From Methanoculleus sp. UBA208 (GTDB taxonomy: Archaea; Halobacteriota; Methanomicrobia; Methanomicrobiales; Methanoculleaceae), in NCBI RefSeq assembly GCF_002498065.1, contig NZ_DAFZ01000083.1, positions 1 to 16,030 on the forward strand: 16,030 bases of DNA, written 5' to 3'. Of the stretch, positions 13,791-16,030 are shown in pieces. The position numbers and the translations under genes are program-made. Under the pieces are notes generated by a model. That model did not search any database. It was not told where the DNA came from and saw nothing but the letters and a program-made list of their open reading frames with translations. Position 1 is the stretch's first letter. Each line of letters starts with the position of its first letter.

Positions 13791-15268
13791 TATGCTGCCA
13801 GCCTCCGTGATTCAAGGATAAGGTCTTCAAATGCGCCTAAGAGCGCCGTCCGGGTCTCCTCCGCCCATGCCGTATCCCGGGCGAGGAGGCCCTTCTGTTC
13901 CGCAAGCTGCACCGCGACCGCCGCGGGCGCCGGGCCGCCGACGATGCTCCTGACCGCAACGGCGTGGCGCGGGTCGAGGACGGAGTCGATCTTCTCCTGG
14001 GTCATTCCCGGTTCCACGACCGAGATGCCGGCCGCTTCCCGGGCGGCGTCCTCGAGCGTGGCGAGGTCGAGCGATCCGTGCCTGACCGCCCGCCCGACGA
14101 TCCGGTGAGCGGTGCGGAATGCAAGTCCGTATTCCCGGACGAGGACGTCGGCAAGTTCCGTCGCGGTGGAGAATCCCCTGCCCGCCTCGGCGCCCATCCG
14201 TTCCGTATCGAAGGCCGCAGAACCGATCATGCCGGATAACAGCGGGATGCTCTGCCGGGCGGCCTCCACGCCGCGCCAGAGATGCGGGGTCAGTTCCTGG
14301 AGGTCGCGGTTGTAACTCATGGGGAGACCCTTGGTGATCGTGATCGCCGCAGTAAGCGAACCTGCGACCGACCCGGCCTTCGCCCGCATGATCTCCGCCA
14401 CATCCGGGTTCTTCTTCTGGGGCATGATCGAGGAGGAGGAGCAGTAGGCGTCGTCGAGCCGGACGAACCCGACGAACGCGGTGCTCCAGAGGACCAGCTC
14501 CTCGCAGAGCCGGCTCGCCGTCGTCATGCAGACCGCGGCGTCGGAGAGCACCTCGATAGCGAAGTCCCGGGCGGCGACCGCGTCCATGCTATTTCCCGCC
14601 GGGCGGGCGAACCCGAGGAGCCGGGCGGTGTAGTCGCGGTCGAGGGGAAAGCCGGTCGAAGCGAACGCCGCAGAACCGAGAGGGGAGATGTCCACCCGGG
14701 CATACGCCTCCCGCAGCCGGGCCGTATCCCGGGAGAAGGCCTGCTCGTAGGCGAGGAGGTAGTGGGCCAGCGTCGTGGGCTGGGCGTGCTGGAGGTGGGT
14801 GAAGCCCGGCATCACCGTCTCCGTGTGCACGGCGGCAGTCTCTATCAGGGTCCGCCGGAGATCGGCGAGCGACTGCACGAGGGCGATGATCTCCTCCTTG
14901 AGCCTCATCCTGATGCAGGTGGCGACCTCGTCGTTGCGGGACCGACCCATGTGAAGGCGGCCGCCGAAGTCCTCGCCCACCCGGTCGATGAGGTAGGCCT
15001 CCTTGCCCGCGTGGACGTCCTCGAACCGCTCGTCGAACGCCTCCTCCGGGAGGCCGTGGTCGTAAAGATCGAGGAGCGCCGCCATCAGCGCACGTGCCGG
15101 GGCCTCGTCGATGATCTTCTGCCGCCGGAGGCCGAGGAGGTGCGCCATATCCACGAGGAGGTCCGCCTTCGCGATCCAGCGGTCGGCGTCCATCGATGCA
15201 AGAAAGTGCTCGAGATCGCCCGACCGTTCTCCCGAAAGGCGGCCCTGCCGAATCTGATCCGAACGCAT
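13790..15268 (-). CDS. argH: Argininosuccinate lyase
   Basis: The 492-residue protein belongs to the fumarase/aspartase superfamily. The family signature is SSSIMPQKKNPDVAEIMR (about 284-301), which forms the flexible catalytic loop with the active serine. HMGRSRNDEV (about 107-116) and GFTHLQHAQPT (about 155-165) are the other two conserved active-site regions, contributing residues from different subunits of the tetramer. It cleaves argininosuccinate to arginine and fumarate, the last step of arginine biosynthesis. It is the first gene of the argH-gatD-gatE operon. The start at 15268 has no Shine-Dalgarno but a TATA-like box lies upstream. It is about 20-30 residues longer than many bacterial homologues. 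Confidence 0.97.
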   Translation of the reverse strand: MRSDQIRQGRLSGERSGDLEHFLASMDADRWIAKADLLVDMAHLLGLRRQKIIDEAPARALMAALLDLYDHGLPEEAFDERFEDVHAGKEAYLIDRVGEDFGGRLHMGRSRNDEVATCIRMRLKEEIIALVQSLADLRRTLIETAAVHTETVMPGFTHLQHAQPTTLAHYLLAYEQAFSRDTARLREAYARVDISPLGSAAFASTGFPLDRDYTARLLGFARPAGNSMDAVAARDFAIEVLSDAAVCMTTASRLCEELVLWSTAFVGFVRLDDAYCSSSSIMPQKKNPDVAEIMRAKAGSVAGSLTAAITITKGLPMSYNRDLQELTPHLWRGVEAARQSIPLLSGMIGSAAFDTERMGAEAGRGFSTATELADVLVREYGLAFRTAHRIVGRAVRHGSLDLATLEDAAREAAGISVVEPGMTQEKIDSVLDPRHAVAVRSIVGGPAPAAVAVQLAEQKGLLARDTAWAEETRTALLGAFEDLILESRRLAA

Positions 15269-15309
15269 TATATCAACAGTCCTGTCTGTACCGTTTGACC
15301 GGGGGAGAG

Positions 15310-15319
15310 ATTAAAACCA
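15310..15319 (-). promoter_or_regulatory. Probable TATA box of the argH-gatD-gatE operon
   Basis: On the minus strand GGTTTTAATC lies about 45 bases upstream of the argH ATG, predicting a transcription start near 15289 and a leader of about 20 bases. A second AT patch (GATATA) directly before the ATG is too close to act as box A. Confidence 0.45.
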
Positions 15320-15480
15320 CGCACGGGGTGGGGGGAGGGGATGACGATGCGCTGGCTCTTTGAACCGCCACACTCGCAATACTCATGCTTATACCTCAAA
15401 GTCCTGCGATATCTTCAAGATCCTGATGTTTAGCGGTCACATTTCGAAACATCATAAACCCGTATACGGATTTCCATTGC
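15320..15480. other. Non-coding stretch before the hairpin array
   Basis: No credible gene is seen here. A 7-bp inverted repeat, GATGTTT (15425-15431) and AAACATC (15447-15453), surrounds the palindrome TTTCGAAA, and the palindrome CGTATACG lies at 15461-15468. Composition is more AT-rich than the flanking DNA, which fits promoter-like or boundary sequence, but no transcript can be assigned. Confidence 0.3.
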
Positions 15481-15482
15481 TA

Positions 15483-15512
15483 CGCACCTAGCGGTGCTCG
15501 TGCTCCGTTCCT
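15483..15512 (+). repeat. Hairpin module, direct copy 1
   Basis: A 30-bp module that matches 15563-15592 at 27 of 30 positions. It contains the hairpin GCACC-TAGC-GGTGC followed by GCTCCGTTCCT. Changes between copies fall in the loop and in the linker, leaving the stem intact. Confidence 0.75.
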
Positions 15513-15562
15513 ATCAGAACGTCGCCAGTCCAAGACCTTCGGTCTTCTCCTGCTCCTGCCCC

Positions 15563-15592
15563 CGCACCTAACGGTGCTCCAGCTCCGTTCCT
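15563..15592 (+). repeat. Hairpin module, direct copy 2
   Basis: Second copy of the module at 15483-15512, 80 bp further on, containing GCACC-TAAC-GGTGC and GCTCCGTTCCT. Its upstream context GCTCCTGCCCC also recurs in the inverted copy near the window end. Confidence 0.75.
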
Positions 15593-15607
15593 CGAAACCC
15601 TTCGGGT

Positions 15608-15753
15608 TTCTCGAACTCCTGTCCTTCAGACAGTCGTTCCTCCGGAACATCGCACCTTCGGCCAGTCGTATATCGCCACGCACTGCCCCCGCCCCTCGGG
15701 GCGGGCCGAAGGCCGGGCGAGGTGCGACGGACAGGACGTCCGGATCTCGAGAA
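15608..15753. other. Nested long-range stem set (candidate structured RNA or cruciform)
   Basis: Concentric complementary pairs are visible: 15608-15614 with 15747-15753; 15618-15624 with 15729-15735; 15650-15656 with 15721-15727; 15657-15663 with 15704-15710; and the innermost 15688-15695 with 15698-15705, whose last two bases overlap the preceding stem. The first four are 7 bp and perfect, the last 8 bp. Hairpin 15636-15648 fits inside as a side branch. The outer pairs exclude the local hairpins 15594-15610 and 15619-15633, so two folds are possible. Confidence 0.5.
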
Positions 15754-15803
15754 GACTACGGGTCTTCGAGTGGAGATTACATATGTCCTTTTTCCGAGAG
15801 ACA

Positions 15804-15827
15804 GGGGAGGGGGCATGCCCCCTCCCC
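15804..15827. repeat. Perfect 24-bp palindrome
   Basis: Twelve bases on each side of the centre at 15815/15816 are exactly complementary, with a GGGGAGGGGG left half, central GCATGC and CCCCCTCCCC right half. There is no loop, so in DNA it suits a dimeric protein site or cruciform better than an RNA hairpin. Confidence 0.8.
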
Positions 15828-15843
15828 GTCGGCCCCACCCTCA

Positions 15844-15942
15844 ATGGCGATAGCCCCCACGGTCCACTGCATGGGGAGATCCTGGAAAAGAAAAGAATCC
15901 CAACTCGCTCCCGGGACACGGCTTCCCACCGGCTATCGCCAT
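15844..15942. repeat. 12-bp inverted repeat enclosing 75 bases
   Basis: ATGGCGATAGCC (15844-15855) and GGCTATCGCCAT (15931-15942) are perfectly complementary. The 75-base interior has GGGGAGATCC, an A-rich run (about 15885-15896) and CCCGGGACACGG. It could be the closing stem of an RNA or the ends of a small non-autonomous element; no flanking target duplication is seen. Confidence 0.7.
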
Positions 15943-15948
15943 GACTGC

Positions 15949-16030
15949 CCCCGTCCCTTGGGGCGGGGAACGACGCTCCGCTAGGAGCGGAGTTTGAGCA
16001 CCGAAGGTGCGGGGGAGGAGCGCGAAGCGC
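15949..16030. repeat. Second hairpin cluster, inverted module copy, cut by window end
   Basis: Stems at 15949-15968 (9 pairs including one G-T), 15976-15992 (7 bp, loop AGG; alternative 15974-15989), 15998-16010 (5 bp, loop GAA) and 16020-16030 (4 bp, loop GAA). Read on the minus strand, 16022-15984 resembles the module of 15551-15591, sharing CCCCCGCACC and CGGTGCTC. The start, ACTGCCCCCG at 15944-15953, also repeats 15682-15691 directly. The cluster continues beyond the window. Confidence 0.65.

Larger units (their letters stand above)
15484..15770. repeat. Dense array of short hairpins
   Basis: At least seven perfect small stems occur in under 300 bp: 15484-15497 (5 bp), 15532-15546 (6 bp, loop TTC), 15564-15577 (5 bp), 15594-15610 (7 bp, loop TTC), 15619-15633 (5 bp), 15636-15648 (5 bp, loop TCC) and 15688-15705 (8 bp, loop TC). 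A further stem near 15746-15770 has a 6-bp core and a 2-base bulge. A second set of longer-range stems competes with some of these. No reading frame crosses the region convincingly. I cannot name the element. Confidence 0.7.

Noticed and set aside
11806..13830. A 674-codon minus-strand frame over gatD and gatE
   Set aside because: It is a frame-shifted reading of gatD/gatE with Arg/Pro/Gly-rich composition and no motif.
11754..14108. A 784-codon plus-strand open frame opposite gatE, gatD and argH
   Set aside because: It is antisense to three genes with full family motifs. Its sequence is rich in Arg/Pro/His/Asp with no domain, as expected when GC-rich coding DNA is read backwards.
15484..15770. 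CRISPR array
   Set aside because: There is no constant repeat with regular unique spacers; hairpins differ in sequence, spacing is irregular and no cas gene is present.
15480..15984. Open frames of 67-136 codons in the hairpin region on both strands
   Set aside because: They cross many inverted repeats, have biased Pro/Arg/Ser composition, and show no ribosome site or recognisable motif.

Overview
The window looks like chromosome of a GC-rich methanogenic archaeon, most likely of the order Methanomicrobiales (Methanoculleus-like; this placement is inference). The support is the archaeal GatD/GatE amidotransferase, archaea-restricted families (DUF2070, UPF0212/DUF555, a small methanogen RGG-box protein), TATA-type promoters, several probably leaderless starts, and a tRNA-Leu without an encoded CCA. 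Apart from a histidine-kinase tail at the left edge, the cupin gene and one gene remnant, everything is on the minus strand.

Positions 1-4463 read as an accessory stretch. They hold a truncated histidine kinase, a class I methyltransferase, a coding-like fragment with no complete gene, a stand-alone PD-(D/E)XK nuclease-like protein, an intact HepT/MntA toxin-antitoxin pair, a membrane-anchored RidA-family protein, a decayed DUF1016 (YhcG-type) nuclease fragment, and a small beta-rich protein interrupted by a single-base frameshift. The stretch ends at tRNA-Leu(UAA). Decayed genes, defence-type genes and a tRNA together suggest a site of gene turnover, but I found no attachment-site duplication.

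Positions 4464-10700 are housekeeping-like: a cupin; a fold-type I aminotransferase; a tightly packed operon transcribed in the order small helical protein, nitroreductase, UPF0212, PfkB-family kinase, DUF2070 membrane protein; and a separate small RGG-box protein gene with its own promoter.

Positions 10704-15268 are a compact operon argH-gatD-gatE with junctions of 1 bp overlap and 0 bp. It joins the last step of arginine synthesis to the two-subunit enzyme that makes Gln-tRNA(Gln) by transamidation.

Positions 15269-16030 hold no credible gene. From about 15480 to the window end they contain a dense array of short hairpins with three- to five-base loops, a repeated module of about 30 bp (two direct copies and one inverted copy), a perfect 24-bp palindrome, a 12-bp inverted repeat around 75 bases, and a nested long-range pairing that competes with the local hairpins. 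This is the most unusual part of the window and I cannot assign it to a known element.
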